DNA of 64,000 nucleotides, taken from the NCBI RefSeq assembly GCF_000346465.2, contig NC_034009.1, positions 20,494,600-20,558,599 of the forward strand, written 5' to 3'. The position numbers were made by a program, and so were the translations under genes. The notes beneath the pieces were generated by a model. The model searched no databases, was not told where the DNA came from, and worked only from the letters and a program-made list of their open reading frames with translations. Source of the DNA: Prunus persica (taxonomy: Eukaryota > Streptophyta > Magnoliopsida > Rosales > Rosaceae). This document shows positions 13,101-23,067 of this stretch, in pieces; positions within the stretch are counted from its first letter, which is position 1; each line of letters begins with the position of its first letter.

Positions 13101-13680
13101 TCAATTTATGCATTCTCCTAGTGAAGATCATATGGGTGTTGTGATGCGCATCTTGAGGTATCTGAAAGTAACTCCTGGAAAGGGGTTAATGTTTTGCAAG
13201 TATGGTCATACATATGTAGAAGGTTCTACGGATGCTGATTGGGCTGGTTCAGTCCCTGGTAGACGTTCTACGTCTGGGTATTTCACATTTGTTGGTGGTA
13301 ATCTTATTACTTGGAGGAGTAAAAAACAAAAAGTGGTATCTAGGTCAAGTGCCGAGGCCGAGTACCATGGGATGGCTTAAGGTGTGTGCGAGTTACTATG
13401 GTTGAGAAGATTGTTGAGAGATCTTGGGTTTGGACCCCAGAAATCCATGGATTTGTATTGTGATAATAAAGCTGTAATTGCAATTGCACATAACCCTGTG
13501 CAACATGATCGTACAAAGCACGTGGAGGTTGATCGACATTTTGTTAAAGAGAAGTTGGATGCTGAAATTATTTCTTTTCCGTTTATATCATCCGAGTATC
13601 AACTGGCAGATGTTTTTACGACCGTCTTTCTCAACTCGCTTGACAAATTGGGCATGCGTGACATCTTTGCTCCAACTTGA
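10174..13680 (+). pseudogene. Copia-1 pol remnant (protease, integrase, RT, RNase H)
   Basis: The first ATG after the minisatellite is at 10174. The protease motif IIDTGASDHI lies at about 10270, directly after a TAG stop (10264-10266). The pre-integrase motif is WLWHRHLGHRHL (about 10675). The integrase core has TFLDDCTR, FRTDNGGEYV and QNGVSERKN (10910-11160). RT has FDVKNAFLHGDLKEEIYM, SLYGLKQ and YVDDMIVIGDD (12480-12770). RNase H has STDADWAGSVPGRRSTSGY and SSAEAEYHGMA. Stops occur at about 10265, 10866, 11457, 13031 and 13379. A deletion with frame change near 12330 removes the start of RT. The element cannot encode a working polyprotein. Confidence 0.9.
11720..11895 (+). repeat. GACCGGTCGCCC-type minisatellite inside pol
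   Basis: Short units built on ACCGGTCGCCCAGA and GTGCAAAACCGACCGGTC repeat about five times between the integrase and RT regions, in the variable linker of copia pol. The frame stays open across it. Confidence 0.8.
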
Positions 13681-13687
13681 GGGGGAG

Positions 13688-13894
13688 TGTTAGGTAGATC
13701 CTAGTTTAATTAAAATATTTATTTCCTAGTTTATTATGATTATATTTATTTCCTTTTTGTACAGATATTGTGTAATTATGTTTTTATCTTGTTTCCTAGT
13801 TTGACCATGCTAGGGTTACATCCTTGTACTATAAATACCTTCTTTTGGAGAATGAAATACAACCTGAAAAATATTCTACCCATATTGTTTGACT
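13688..13894 (+). repeat. Copia-1 3' LTR with preceding polypurine tract
   Basis: It is 207 bp, starting TGTTAGGTAGATCC and ending TTGTTTGACT. The purine run TTGAGGGGGAG at 13677-13687 immediately precedes it. Confidence 0.9.
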
Positions 13895-14344
13895 AAATGC
13901 AAAGAGTTTTTTCTTTCTTCTGAATGCTTGGTCTGTCTAAGCTCTTTTCTTTCTTCTTGAGGCCTCCTATTTATAGGCTCCTGCAGGATGCTTGACCTAA
14001 ATAACTTTCCCTCTTTAAGACCTTGTTTTGTGGGATTTTGATTTGATTTAAAATCAATTACAATAATTTGGCAATTTAACCAAATTATCTTCGATTGATT
14101 GACTTGATTAATATTTGATTTAAATCAAAGTCAATCACAGAAGATTCTTTCTTTTAATTTTGTCTTCACTTTGAACCGTTTGATGCACTCCGTCGGACGT
14201 CAACACGTGTCAATTTGCCAACTAATCCAATTTTGATGAGTCATACACCACATGGGTGAATTATGGGGCCCATAATTCAATCCACCGAACCCTAATTATT
14301 TCTTATCCAATGGAATTTATTCCACCAAAATTCATTTGTCTACA
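13895..14344 (-). repeat. Outer part of the minus-strand gypsy LTR
   Basis: This continues the gypsy LTR interrupted by Copia-1 (other part 9382-9657). On the minus strand it begins TGTAGACAAATG at 14344 and includes a TATA-like CTATAAATAGG at about 13967-13977. Confidence 0.7.
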
Positions 14345-14406
14345 ATGAGATTGAACAATGACGGAATCAGTATAGGAGAATGAAGATGGGAGGTGATGTG
14401 GAGCGG

Positions 14407-14589
14407 CTATATCCGGAGCCAAGGTGGTGAGTCGACTGGGCGATACGGCGGTGCTACATGATTTGGTAGTGGCGGTGGCTTCTTCGAGTCAACACTGCCA
14501 GATTCGACAGTAGTGGGTTCATGCGGCAGTGGTCTATAGAATTTGCTTGACGGTTTTTTCTTTTTCTTTGAACCTGGGCCTGGTGCCAA
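14407..14589 (-). other. Short proline/lysine-rich frame, 60 codons
   Basis: The frame begins MAPGPGSKKKKKPSSKFY and ends PPWLRI. It lies directly inside the LTR-like sequence at 14590-14759, so it may be the start of a lost retroelement ORF. No domain is recognised and no neighbouring exon was found. Confidence 0.25.
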
Positions 14590-14759
14590 GAAGAAGAATA
14601 TTATTTGGTTTAATATTGTTGTGTGTTATTCATCTCACAAAGAGGGATGTATATACACATAGAGTTACAATCCTAATTCCACTATCACAGAGAGTAATTA
14701 CATGACTAGGAAATCTAATATTACAAAGAGTTATCCAAAATATAACACAAAAGTCAACA
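14590..14759 (-). repeat. LTR-like fragment
   Basis: On the minus strand it starts TGTTGACTTTTGTG, has a compact AT-rich promoter-like body (GTGTATATACATCC) and ends near AATAATATTCTTCTTC, followed by TTGGCACCAGGCCCAGG. This looks like a short copia-style LTR and primer-binding region. No partner LTR was found. Confidence 0.35.
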
Positions 14760-15454
14760 ATCCTTAGGAAAGTCGCAAAACATTACCTTATTATATTCTT
14801 ATATTGACCCAAATAAAAACTGTATTCTTATGCAGTCAAAGTTGAAAAGCTTAGTAGTCCAAGATGGTTTTTCCGGCCAACCACGGTCGATTCGGCCACT
14901 TTAACTGCTGCCAAATCCTTCTTTAATGGAAGGATCTTCATCCCGACCACCAAATCCTTGATATCTAAATCACCGACGGTTTACTCCTCCATTCCTATTC
15001 CAATAAAATATTTTTATTAATATTTTAAGAATAAATCCATTCTATTACTCCATGTCCTATAGACCAAGAACTAATACATCCTAGTCCATTCACACCTAGC
15101 AATTACAAAGATTTAAATTTAGCTAGGTATCGTTTTCAAAAGTAAATCATCGTTTTAGTTTATAAAATATTTAAATTATATTTATTGTTCTAAATAAGAC
15201 AAAAATTAAACTCACGCAGAAGCAATTTGTGTGGATCCACTGTGACATATCAAGCCATAAGCCAACTGGCCATCACCTTTCCCCTTCCATTTTTTACTTG
15301 ATCTCATGAGCATTTGGAGACTGCTACTTTATTCAATTCAGAAAATGAACTCCATGTCCTTGTCCCTTGTCTACCAAGAAAACCAATAACTATCTCACAT
15401 TTTTCAGCTTAAATAATGTTGACTTTTGAAAGTGGTTGTTCTTGGTCAGCAAGT
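14760..15454. other. Unassigned spacer upstream of the PHF5A gene
   Basis: AT-rich DNA without a recognisable gene or element. It presumably contains the promoter of the downstream gene, but I cannot point to a convincing core promoter. Confidence 0.4.
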
Positions 15455-15504
15455 AAGCCCCAAAAGCCCCTTCTCATTTAAGCCCCAAAAGCCCCTTCTC
15501 ATTT
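15455..15504 (+). repeat. Perfect 25-bp direct duplication upstream of the PHF5A gene
   Basis: AAGCCCCAAAAGCCCCTTCT followed by CATTT occurs twice in direct tandem (15455-15479 and 15480-15504), ending 75 bp before the start codon. It lies in the 5' UTR or proximal promoter. Confidence 0.9.
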
Positions 15505-15579
15505 GTCACACTAGTCTTCACTTTACCAATATATAAGACATATTGGCCTATGTAATAATGCGGTGACATAAGTAGAAAG

Positions 15580-15912
15580 ATGGCCAAGCATAATCCTGAC
15601 CTAATTATGTGCCGCAAGCAACCCGGAATAGCCATCGGAAGGTTGTGTGAAAAGTGTGACGGCAAGTGCGTAATCTGCGATTCTTTGGTGCGCCCTTGCA
15701 CGCTTGTTCGGGTGTGCGATGAGTGCAACTATGGATCATTCCAGGGCCGGTGTGTTGTGTGTGGAGGGGTTGGAATTTCTGACGCTTACTACTGCAAAGA
15801 GTGTACTCAGCTGGAAAAAGACAGAGACGGGTGTCCCAAAATTGTGAATTTGGGAAGTGCCAAAACCGATCTGTTCTATGAACGTAAAAAGTATGGTTTC
15901 AAGAACAGATGA
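15580..15912 (+). CDS. PHF5A: PHF5A/Rds3-type SF3b subunit (PHD finger-like splicing factor)
   Basis: This is a complete one-exon gene of 110 residues, the exact family length. It begins [20 protein letters not shown] and ends [11 protein letters not shown]5A is a nuclear subunit of the SF3b complex of the U2 snRNP. It sits beside SF3B1 and helps hold the branch-point adenosine. Five CxxC pairs at residues 23/26, 30/33, 46/49, 58/61 and 72/75, plus Cys11, Cys40 and Cys85, form the zinc-binding knot. The match extends over the whole length, so the call is secure. Oddities relative to the protein as I know it are Leu at position 36 (normally Tyr), CVVCGG and an Asn near the C-terminus. It could be the main copy or a diverged paralogue. 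No stop or frameshift is present. Confidence 0.96.
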   Translation: MAKHNPDLIMCRKQPGIAIGRLCEKCDGKCVICDSLVRPCTLVRVCDECNYGSFQGRCVVCGGVGISDAYYCKECTQLEKDRDGCPKIVNLGSAKTDLFYERKKYGFKNR

Positions 15913-16246
15913 TCACTTGACGATTAATTGGCAATTTCACCGATGAAGTTCGGCTTAGCTCCCCTAAAATCATGTTGTCGTTTTCAGTTTTCTTGGGTTT
16001 GTAATACCTCTAAGATGTTTTTTTTTTTGTGGATGAACAAGCTCCTGGTATTTCATTAATGTTTTACGAAGATACATTTATCATTAAAAGGATTACGTAC
16101 TAAACCAAGAGGACATTGATCACATTTAATGGAATTCGTAGTATTTATTTTATTTTATATGTCTGATACATAATTTTTATTACACAATATAACAACAGTT
16201 GAAGGAGATGAATGTTTCTAGCTCAGCGAGTAAACTGAGATGTCTC

Positions 16247-17387
16247 CTAGCAAGTGAGATTGTCCCCGGGAGCAACACCAAGTTGGTTACAATATTCAGT
16301 GAAATATTCAACACGTTTCTGAACAGTGGCAGGGTTTCCACCATCACATTCAAGGGCACCATTAATGGCTCGTATTGTTGCACCGAAACCTTCTCCAATG
16401 ACCGGTCGGACACTTTTCATCCAATACCACAACGCCGTCTTGAAGGCGATGATGGGGTCATTGGCAACGGTTTCAGGAGAGTTTAATCCGTCGAAGCCAA
16501 TGCTCTCTCCGGCTGGGCCGTAGTTGAAGTTCCATGACAGTTGGATTGGTCCACGCCCGTAGTAGCCCTTGTTTGGCTTGCATGGATATTGTGTGTTGCT
16601 CTCATCACAGTAGTCCTTTGAGGGTCCATCTATCTCTTCTATGTAGCAGAAATCTGCACAATCAAACATCATTTTTCCTTCAGTTTTTGGGATCCTTTGC
16701 TAATGCGTTTTTGTGTTATATGTAAAATAGTTGCATGTGGAACGTGTTTTTGTGCTAATTGCGTTTTTGGGATACAAATAAATTAAACTCGTGTCAACGT
16801 GTTTGACCGTGGGCACTACTACAACAATCATAAGAAACAACACTAAATATATAACGGCTTTAAAAGTTGCAGGTGGAAAGTATAAAAATGAATTACATTC
16901 TGGACCAACATATGCAAATAATGAATAAAGTGGAAGAAATAATTGATGAGAGAATAAAGAACTTACGAAAAGTCTCATGGGTGACATGGGCAAAGAAGGC
17001 AGCAATCTCACGCTTAGAGTCGTCAATGGAGCCAATCTTACCGAACTGATCATAAGACTTGAGAGCCTCAAGAAAGGTAGCTCGGGAATAAAAGTTTTTG
17101 CCGGCGCAGCTTGCCTCGGCCTGGCCAATTATGCTATTGAAGAATTCGGGCGTGACGATATCAGCCACTGACACGTCGCTAGTGCTCGGGGTTAGAGGCG
17201 CCGTCTTGCACGGCCCTGCTTGGCACCCGGTGCCGCAGTAGTCATCACTTGTGCCACAATACCCATATTTGCTACAACACAAGTCTGAAGCACACCCACA
17301 ATTTTGTGCCTCCACATACCCAGCTGCAGCTGCAGCTACAATAATAAGGGTTAGAAATATGTTGCTGGGTGCAATGATTTGAGCCAT
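16247..17387 (-). CDS. Class IV chitinase (GH19) with chitin-binding domain, copy A
   Basis: Two exons, 17387-16967 and 16653-16247, joined across a 313-bp GT-AG intron (donor GTAAGT, acceptor TTGTGCAG), encode 275 residues. Residues 1-27 are a signal peptide. Residues 29-60 are a hevein-type chitin-binding domain rich in Cys ([16 protein letters not shown]). After a short hinge the GH19 domain follows, with HVTHET (catalytic Glu138), [23 protein letters not shown] and a terminal DNLTC. Such enzymes are secreted and hydrolyse chitin in defence. Residue 140 after HET is Phe where class IV enzymes usually have Gly. A TATA box and paired TTGAC W-box cores lie upstream. Length and domain order are normal, and the gene looks intact. 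Confidence 0.95.
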
Positions 17388-17441
17388 TTTGGTTTCTAAG
17401 GCAAGGAATGAGTGATGGAGAATGAAGGTAGAGTTGATTAT

Positions 17442-17450
17442 TATTTATAG
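17442..17450 (-). promoter_or_regulatory. TATA box of chitinase copy A
   Basis: TATAAATAA on the minus strand lies about 55 bp upstream of the ATG. The same sequence is conserved in copy B. Confidence 0.7.
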
Positions 17451-17573
17451 TGGAGAAAATGAATAATAATGTGGGTAGGCCACATGTGTATTTGTGGGTT
17501 TGAATTTTCTGAGTTGGGTTTCAAAGTGGATTTAATTTTCTAGAAGGAGAGGGTTGAGTGACGCGTCTCAGAG

Positions 17574-17588
17574 TTGACTTTTGACTTT
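17574..17588. promoter_or_regulatory. Paired W-box cores upstream of chitinase copy A
   Basis: TTGACTTTTGACTTT holds two TTGAC cores seven bases apart, about 190 bp upstream of the start codon. TTGAC is the WRKY-factor core common in defence gene promoters. The pair is conserved in copy B (about 32913-32927). Confidence 0.5.
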
Positions 17589-18702
17589 GGCCATGGATGT
17601 AGGACAATTGATCCTCTGTTATGACTTCTCAGGCTCAAATAGAAAGAATAACGTGTGAATTATTAACTCAAAAACATGAAGGGAAAAAAAAAAAAAAGGT
17701 CAAACAGTCTAGGCTCCTTCACAAATTGGTAGATCAACCTCCGTATATTTAATTGACCCAAAAAACAAAAACAAAAACAAAAAACACACCCAAAAAAAAA
17801 AAAAACACTATGTAGGCAGTGGCATAACCGAAACATCAAATGGGCTGATAATAAAACATTATTCTCTTTTTATATATAAAAATATCAATTGGCTAAAGTG
17901 GTGGCAATAATGAAGTTTATTAATTTCTTGATAAAGTTATGAGTGATGAGTGTATTATGTGTTACACAACATAATCGTAGTGGAGCCAAAAAACCTAGAC
18001 TTATCTTGGGTGAGCTGAGTGACCAAGTTTTTTAAATTTTATTTATCACAGCGTTACAAGAAAAATCAATAATGGACACAAGTATTTGTGGTACTGGATG
18101 GGATGGTTGTAAGGGCTATCTGTAACCAATGAGTAATAGATACGATATACAATCCTTTTCACTTTTAAGATTCAAAAATACAATGGGTTGGTGGGCTACT
18201 GGAAGGGAATTAAAGAGAAAGAGGACAGAGGCTCAGGCATGAGAATAAGTAGAGATAGATTTTAATTTGTTTTTAGGAAATGATGAGAACACTAATTTGG
18301 CGTTTTCAAATTTTGTACTTATGCCACTGTCTTCTTCCAAAAAAATTAGGAAAAATTAATCATATAATATCGCTGCGTTGAATTTCATGCTTATATATAT
18401 ATATGTTTCAAAGTTATTGTTTGTAACCAGTCCGTCAAGGCAGTTTTGGGTGCATGAAAAAGAGTTCATAATCTTGGCGGCTATCTAACCACGCCGCATG
18501 GTTGACCCAAAAAAATAAGACCAAGTCGCATGTTGGCGTGTGAAAAGAGAGTATCAGAACCAAAAGTAGGAGGTAAAATTGTGTCTGTTGACTTTTGCTA
18601 TATGTGTCTTGGTGTATTGCCCTGGGCCACCTGTAATTGTCCACGTTCACCAGGTCAACCATTCACGCTTACTTGACCTGCTCAGAGCCCCAGAGATAAG
18701 TT

Positions 18703-18859
18703 TGTATAATATTAATTAATAACACTGTTGTAATTAGGATTTACTTTCCTAGTAGGTTTCTTAGATTAGGGGACTTGTTTTCTTGTACACTAAGACACTC
18801 TTGTATAAACCAATTATACCTATTAATTAAAATTATTCTCTTCCAATATCATATTTACA
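18703..18859 (+). repeat. Copia-2 5' LTR (about 157 bp) and adjoining primer-binding site
   Basis: The stretch starts near TGTATAATATTAATTAATAA and ends ATATTTACA. TGGTATCAGAG (18860-18870), complementary to initiator tRNA-Met, follows directly. The LTR start could instead be at 18726 (TGTTGTAATTAGG). No 3' LTR was found. Confidence 0.75.
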
Positions 18860-18917
18860 TGGTATCAGAGTAGGACATTAAACCCTAGCTATTCATATTT
18901 CTTTTCCTACCGCACCT

Positions 18918-19117
18918 TACCTTCTCGTGCTGCAGATCTTTCGCCGCCGGAAACCATAGGTGATTCCTCTTGTACATTCAAGGTTGAACCTTCAAGCCCT
19001 TACCACATCAATAATTCAGATAATCCAGGTTTGGTAATTGTACCAAAGCCCTTGAATGGAGATAATTATGATACGTGGCGCAAATTCATGACTGTTTCAT
19101 TGAACGCAAAGAATAAA
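18918..19117 (+). pseudogene. Copia-2 gag, N-terminal part
   Basis: The open frame contains PKPLNGDNYDTWRKFMTVSL and ends at AKNK exactly where the MULE begins. This is the conserved start of the UBN2-type copia gag. No ATG was identified upstream. Confidence 0.8.
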
Positions 19118-19439
19118 AGAAAAATTAGGTTTTAGACATAATTAACTTTATTAATTAGTTTGTAAGATATTGGATATTTTGGTTTTAGTTTTAATACCTA
19201 GGAAAAAACTACTATTTTGGATTAGCCCAAAGAGAGGCCCAGATTCGTTGGGCCAGGTAAAATTTAACAACTGATAAGACAATTCTACCCTTCTTCTTAA
19301 AAAACCTGGCCCATTTGTAAACCTACAAAATAAATGACGCTTTTGCCCCTGAATGTTTAAACAAGGCGCGAGTATTGGCAGCAGATTTCGTTTTCGTCCT
19401 CGTTCTTCTCTGTTTCGTTTTCGTTCTCGTTTGTTTGGC

Positions 19440-19545
19440 AGCAGATTTCGTTCGTTTGGCAGGCAAATTTCGTTCGTTTGGCAGGCAGATTTCGTTAGTT
19501 TGGCAGGCAGATTTCGTTCGTTTTCGTTTTCGTTTTCGTTTTCGC
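19440..19545 (+). repeat. 22-bp tandem repeat and TTTTCG run near the MULE left end
   Basis: GCAGATTTCGTTCGTTTGGC plus AG repeats about 3.5 times, followed by a run of GTTTTC units. Frames across it are low complexity. Confidence 0.85.
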
Positions 19546-19582
19546 CGTTGGAGCTCAATTTTCTGGTTGGTTTTCCTTTTGT

Positions 19583-19866
19583 CTTCGATTTTAGGGATTA
19601 CACATTTTTGCTGTTGTTCTTTATGCAATGCAGTTTTTGGAAAAATGGATGAATCGTTGGATTCAAAACTACTCTTCGTTTAGGTTTTGCTTCGTTTATA
19701 GGGATTAACCATTCAAAATCATTGGATTCAAAATTTCTGGTTGTTTGTACTAAATTTTGAACCAGAAACTGCAATGCAGTTTCTGGTTCCATAATTCAAT
19801 TTCAGAGTGCTTTTTGCTAGGGTTTATGGGAATATTATAACTGCTCATGAAGTCAAACGTGTTTTG
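19583..19866. repeat. MULE inverted repeat, left arm
   Basis: This is the near-exact reverse complement of 27965-28245, sharing GGGATTACACATTTTTGC, ATGCAATGCAG and the palindrome GAAACTGCAATGCAGTTTC. A second degenerate unit follows at about 19840-20000. Confidence 0.9.
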
Positions 19867-20068
19867 ATATTCAGTACATAAAGTGCAATGTTGTTTCTGT
19901 TATTTCAGTTTTTGACTATAAACTGCAGTGCAGTTTCTTGTTTCATAATTCGATTTCATACTAATATTTGGATTTCTATTGGAATGTTACAACTGCTCAT
20001 GTACATTATTTAGTGATTTTAATTGTTTTCTGTTTTTGTTTGTTGTTTTGTTTGCATTTTCAAGGCTA

Positions 20069-22382
20069 ATGGAGGTGTGTGTCATTGCCAAGTGCACATA
20101 TAAGTCGGAAACCATCATGTTTTCAGTTTCATCAGAGTCATCCATGGTTGATATTTTGAAGACATTGTGTCTGAGGTTTAGGGGTTTGCAGTTGGGTTGT
20201 TTCACATTACGGTATTCGGTGCCCAGTTATCCGAGTTGTTTTCTAGAAACGGATAGCGATTTGGACTTGATGAGGACATTTTTGTTGATATCAAATGAGA
20301 AGACTGTTGATATTTTAGTGAAGGATTTATGCGGGAGCAGTGAATATAGTGGTGATTTTTGTGTAAATAAGGAGTTGATAGCATGTGAAAAGGGCGAGTC
20401 GTCGTGTTCTAGTACTGTCGAAGACAGAAACGAGTTTTTGGGCAGGTCGAAGAGAGCAAGTGCTAAGCCTTTGTTGTCGAATGAGTGGGAGACATACATA
20501 CATCATGTGGGGCAGAAGTTTGACGGTGGTGCAGAGGAGTTCCGGTTGAAATTGTGCAAGTACGCTCTTGAAGTAGGATTTAATTTTGAATATGCCGGCA
20601 ATGACAAGAAGCGGGTGGTTGCTGTTTGTTCGAATAAGAAATTGGAGGGTTGCAGCTGGCGTGTTTATGCTTCTCGTTGTGAAGCTACTGGCAGTTTTGT
20701 AATTCGGACGTTAAATAATGTTCATACATGTGCGGGTCAGATACGGGAATCAAAGAGTAAGATGATGAGGTCTCGTGTGGTGTCCTCCCTCATTGTGGAC
20801 AGAATTCGTGCAAAACCAGAGCTGAAGCCAGTTGAGATTATACACGAGTTCAACGATTATTATGGTATAGACATTTCATACTACCACGCATGGTTTGGCA
20901 AAGAGTTAGCTAAATTGGACGTTCACGGTGATGAGTCGAAGTCCTTCAACGAGTTAGTGTGGTATGTGGATGCCGTAAAGGAAACTAACACTGGTTCTCT
21001 CTGCACTCTTGATTGTGAAGCTGGAATTAATCGCTTTCGACGGTTTTTTGTGTCTTTTGGTGGTTGCATTGCTGGATTTCAATATTGCATACCCTTGTTG
21101 TTCATTGATGCTACGTTTTTGAAGAGCAAGTACAAGGGGCAGCTTCTCTGTGCTTCGGGAAAGAATGGAAATCAAGGTATGGTTACTGTAATGTATTGCA
21201 GATTTTCATTTGTTGCAATTTTTAGCAGAAACTGCATTGCAGTTTCCCTTTTTTGAGCAGATTTGTTTTCATAAACTGCACTGCAGTTTCCCTTTTTTGC
21301 TTATACTTGTGCTTTTGGTTTTGTTTTGCAGGGTTTTATCCTCTAGCTTTTGGAGTTGTTGATTCTGAGACAGAGGAGAATTGGACTTGGTTTCTTCAAC
21401 ATTTGGCTTCTATATTGCTACCGATGGGGAGAGTGGTGACCTTTTTCTCGGACCGCAATCAAGGTTTGTTAAATGCAATGGGGTTTGTGTTTCCCGGATG
21501 GCCTCATTCTTACTGTTACTATCACCTCAAACAGAATTTGATATCAAAGTACCCGAAGTCAGGTTATGGAAAACTGCTCCAAGACCGTGTTATCAATTTA
21601 TTTAGTAGATGCGCATATGCTGTTACGGAGGAAGAGTTTAAGGTAGCAATGGAGGAGTTGGTGATTGTTGGGAGTTCGAAAGTGAAGACATTTATATCTG
21701 ATTTGTCTAGAGATCACTATGCCAACGCATTTTTCAAAGGAATGCGTTATGGGGAGATGGCAAACAGTTTAGCGGAGTCCTTTAATAATTGGGTTGGTGT
21801 GTTTCGAGATTTGCCGGTGCTACCTTTGATAGAAGGGATTCGACAGAAATTGATGGTATTGAATTCTCAACGACGAATTGAAGCGGAGAAGTGGACAACA
21901 GTTTTGTGTCCGGAGATGGAGACTAGACTCTGTGAAAATGCGGAGGCCGGTAGGACTTGGGCAGTTTGTCGTTCTAATTGCACTGTTTTTGAAGTATTTG
22001 CTGATTATTCTGTGATGGTTGATCTCGAGCAAAGGACTTGTTCTTGCGTCTTTGGCAAATTGACGGTTTTCCTTGCACACATGCGGTGGCTGCAATCCTA
22101 GCAAAGAGAGATTCAGTTTATGATTACGTGGAGTGTTACTACAAAACCGACTTCTTTCGAAAAGCCTATGAGAGTCCTATTTTTCCTATTCCAGATATTG
22201 GGAAAGGATTGGGCAGCAATGGTTCTGCAGCTGGAGTTGTGCTTCCGCCAATTACAAAGAGGCCAGCCGGAAGACCACCAACAAAGAGGATCAAAGTTTT
22301 TGGTGAATTTAAAAGGCCATTGAAATGCAGTCGGTGCAGTGTTGCTGGGCACAATAGGAAGACTTGCAAGGCTATTATATGA
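20069..22382 (+). pseudogene. MuDR/MULE transposase, frameshifted in the SWIM domain
   Basis: The ATG at 20069 begins MEVCVIAKCTYKSETIMFSV, a PB1-like N-terminus. Exon 1 (20069-21176) then carries the MuDR DNA-binding region (YALEVGFNFEYAGNDKKRVV, with SWRVYAS and HTC) and the transposase start FIDATFLKSKYKGQLL with the first catalytic Asp. A GT-AG intron (21177-21331) leads to exon 2 with FYPLAFGVVDSETEENWTWF, the second Asp in FFSDRNQGL and the probable Glu in ANSLAESFNNW. The SWIM zinc finger (TCSC ... GFPCTHAVAA) is split by a one-base deletion at about 22048. The frame continues to a CCHC knuckle (CSRCSVAGHNRKTC) and stops at 22382. Everything but that deletion looks intact. Confidence 0.93.
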
Positions 22383-23067
22383 ACACTCCTTCTCATTTGA
22401 CAATTTTTTATTTTAGATATGGTTTAGCGAATGTATAGTCAGTTTCTGCGTTGCACTTTCTGCAAAAACTGTATTGCAGTTTTAGTTCCTTGTAATTGGC
22501 TACACAGCGTCTAATTGGATATTGTGATTCTTTTTTGAAGTTAATGAAAATTATACAATTGTTTAATGAGTGGATATTCGTTTTCGACTGCCATTCAATG
22601 CTTGTTTTCAGATTTTGAGCAAATTTTGCTGCAGAAACTGCATTGCAGTTTCTGTTTATTTCAGATTTTGTTGCAGAAACTGCAGTGCAGTTTCTGTTTA
22701 CTTGTTGCAGATTATGAGCAGAAACTACATTTCAATGCTGACCTACTTAAATGTGTTTTGAACAAAGTTTTAGTACTTTGATTATGGCTTTGGCTTTTGG
22801 GTTCTTTTCACATTTTTTGAGCTGATTTTTTATTTTTATTTATTTATATAAACTGCACTGCAGTTTTAATTTGTTGCAGTATTTTTGACCAGAAAATTCA
22901 GTGCAGTTTGTTTGTTTCCTTTTGGTTTTGTTGCATCCTGTTCCAAGATTATATTACAGTTTATATATGTATAGGAAATATGTTCTCATATACCATAACT
23001 AGAAATATTTACAAACATCCACAAGAATTAAGATACATATTGTCTTGAGTTAACGAAAGGCAAATCA
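22383..23067. other. MULE spacer between the convergent genes, rich in palindromes
   Basis: This 3' region between the two MULE genes carries at least four copies of the AAACTGCANTGCAGTTT quasi-palindrome (about 22467, 22635, 22678 and 22854). No coding sequence is credible. Confidence 0.75.

Larger units (their letters stand above)
9658..13894 (+). mobile_element. Copia-1: Ty1/copia retrotransposon inserted in the gypsy LTR
   Basis: Two direct LTRs of 207 bp (9658-9864 and 13688-13894) flank a pol region in copia order (protease, integrase, RT, RNase H). A primer-binding site lies directly after the left LTR and a polypurine tract directly before the right one. Flanking pentamers GAATG (9653-9657) and AAATG (13895-13899) agree at four of five bases, a probable target duplication. 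My manual count gives about 11 differences between the LTRs. No gag is recognised. Insertion split the minus-strand gypsy LTR, so Copia-1 is younger than that gypsy element. Confidence 0.92.
3348..14344 (-). mobile_element. Ty3/gypsy retrotransposon (Tat-like), 3'-truncated, split by Copia-1
   Basis: Read on the minus strand the order is LTR (14344 to 9382, interrupted by Copia-1 at 9658-13894), primer-binding region, gag (from 9302), protease (about 6737), reverse transcriptase (about 5150-4350) and RNase H (about 4176-3607). This is the gypsy order. Integrase, polypurine tract and 3' LTR are absent because the sequence changes to CACTA DNA at about 3347. The LTR starts TGTAGACAAATG and ends GTGTTTACA on the minus strand. 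It is about 725 bp once Copia-1 is removed. Many stops and frame changes show it is dead. Assignment to Tat is by resemblance of the gag and protease motifs only. Confidence 0.85.
16105..18665. repeat. Segmental duplication, copy A (chitinase block)
   Basis: This block is closely similar, in the same orientation, to 31145-33575 and 36253-36645. It covers chitinase copy A, its promoter and about 1.2 kb beyond. The left edge is near ACATTGATCA at 16111 (31151 in copy B). The right part includes CCACTGTCTTCTTCC (18335 and 36258). Copy A ends just before the Copia-2 LTR. Confidence 0.9.

Noticed and set aside
18435..18662. 75-codon minus-strand frame, also present at 36433-36618
   Set aside because: It is conserved only because it lies in the segmental duplication. 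The second copy has a different, disrupted end and no domain is recognisable.
19323..19683. Several overlapping frames of about 100 codons rich in Arg/Lys/Asn or Phe/Arg
   Set aside because: They read through the 22-bp tandem repeat and TTTTCG run of the MULE end, in several frames at once.
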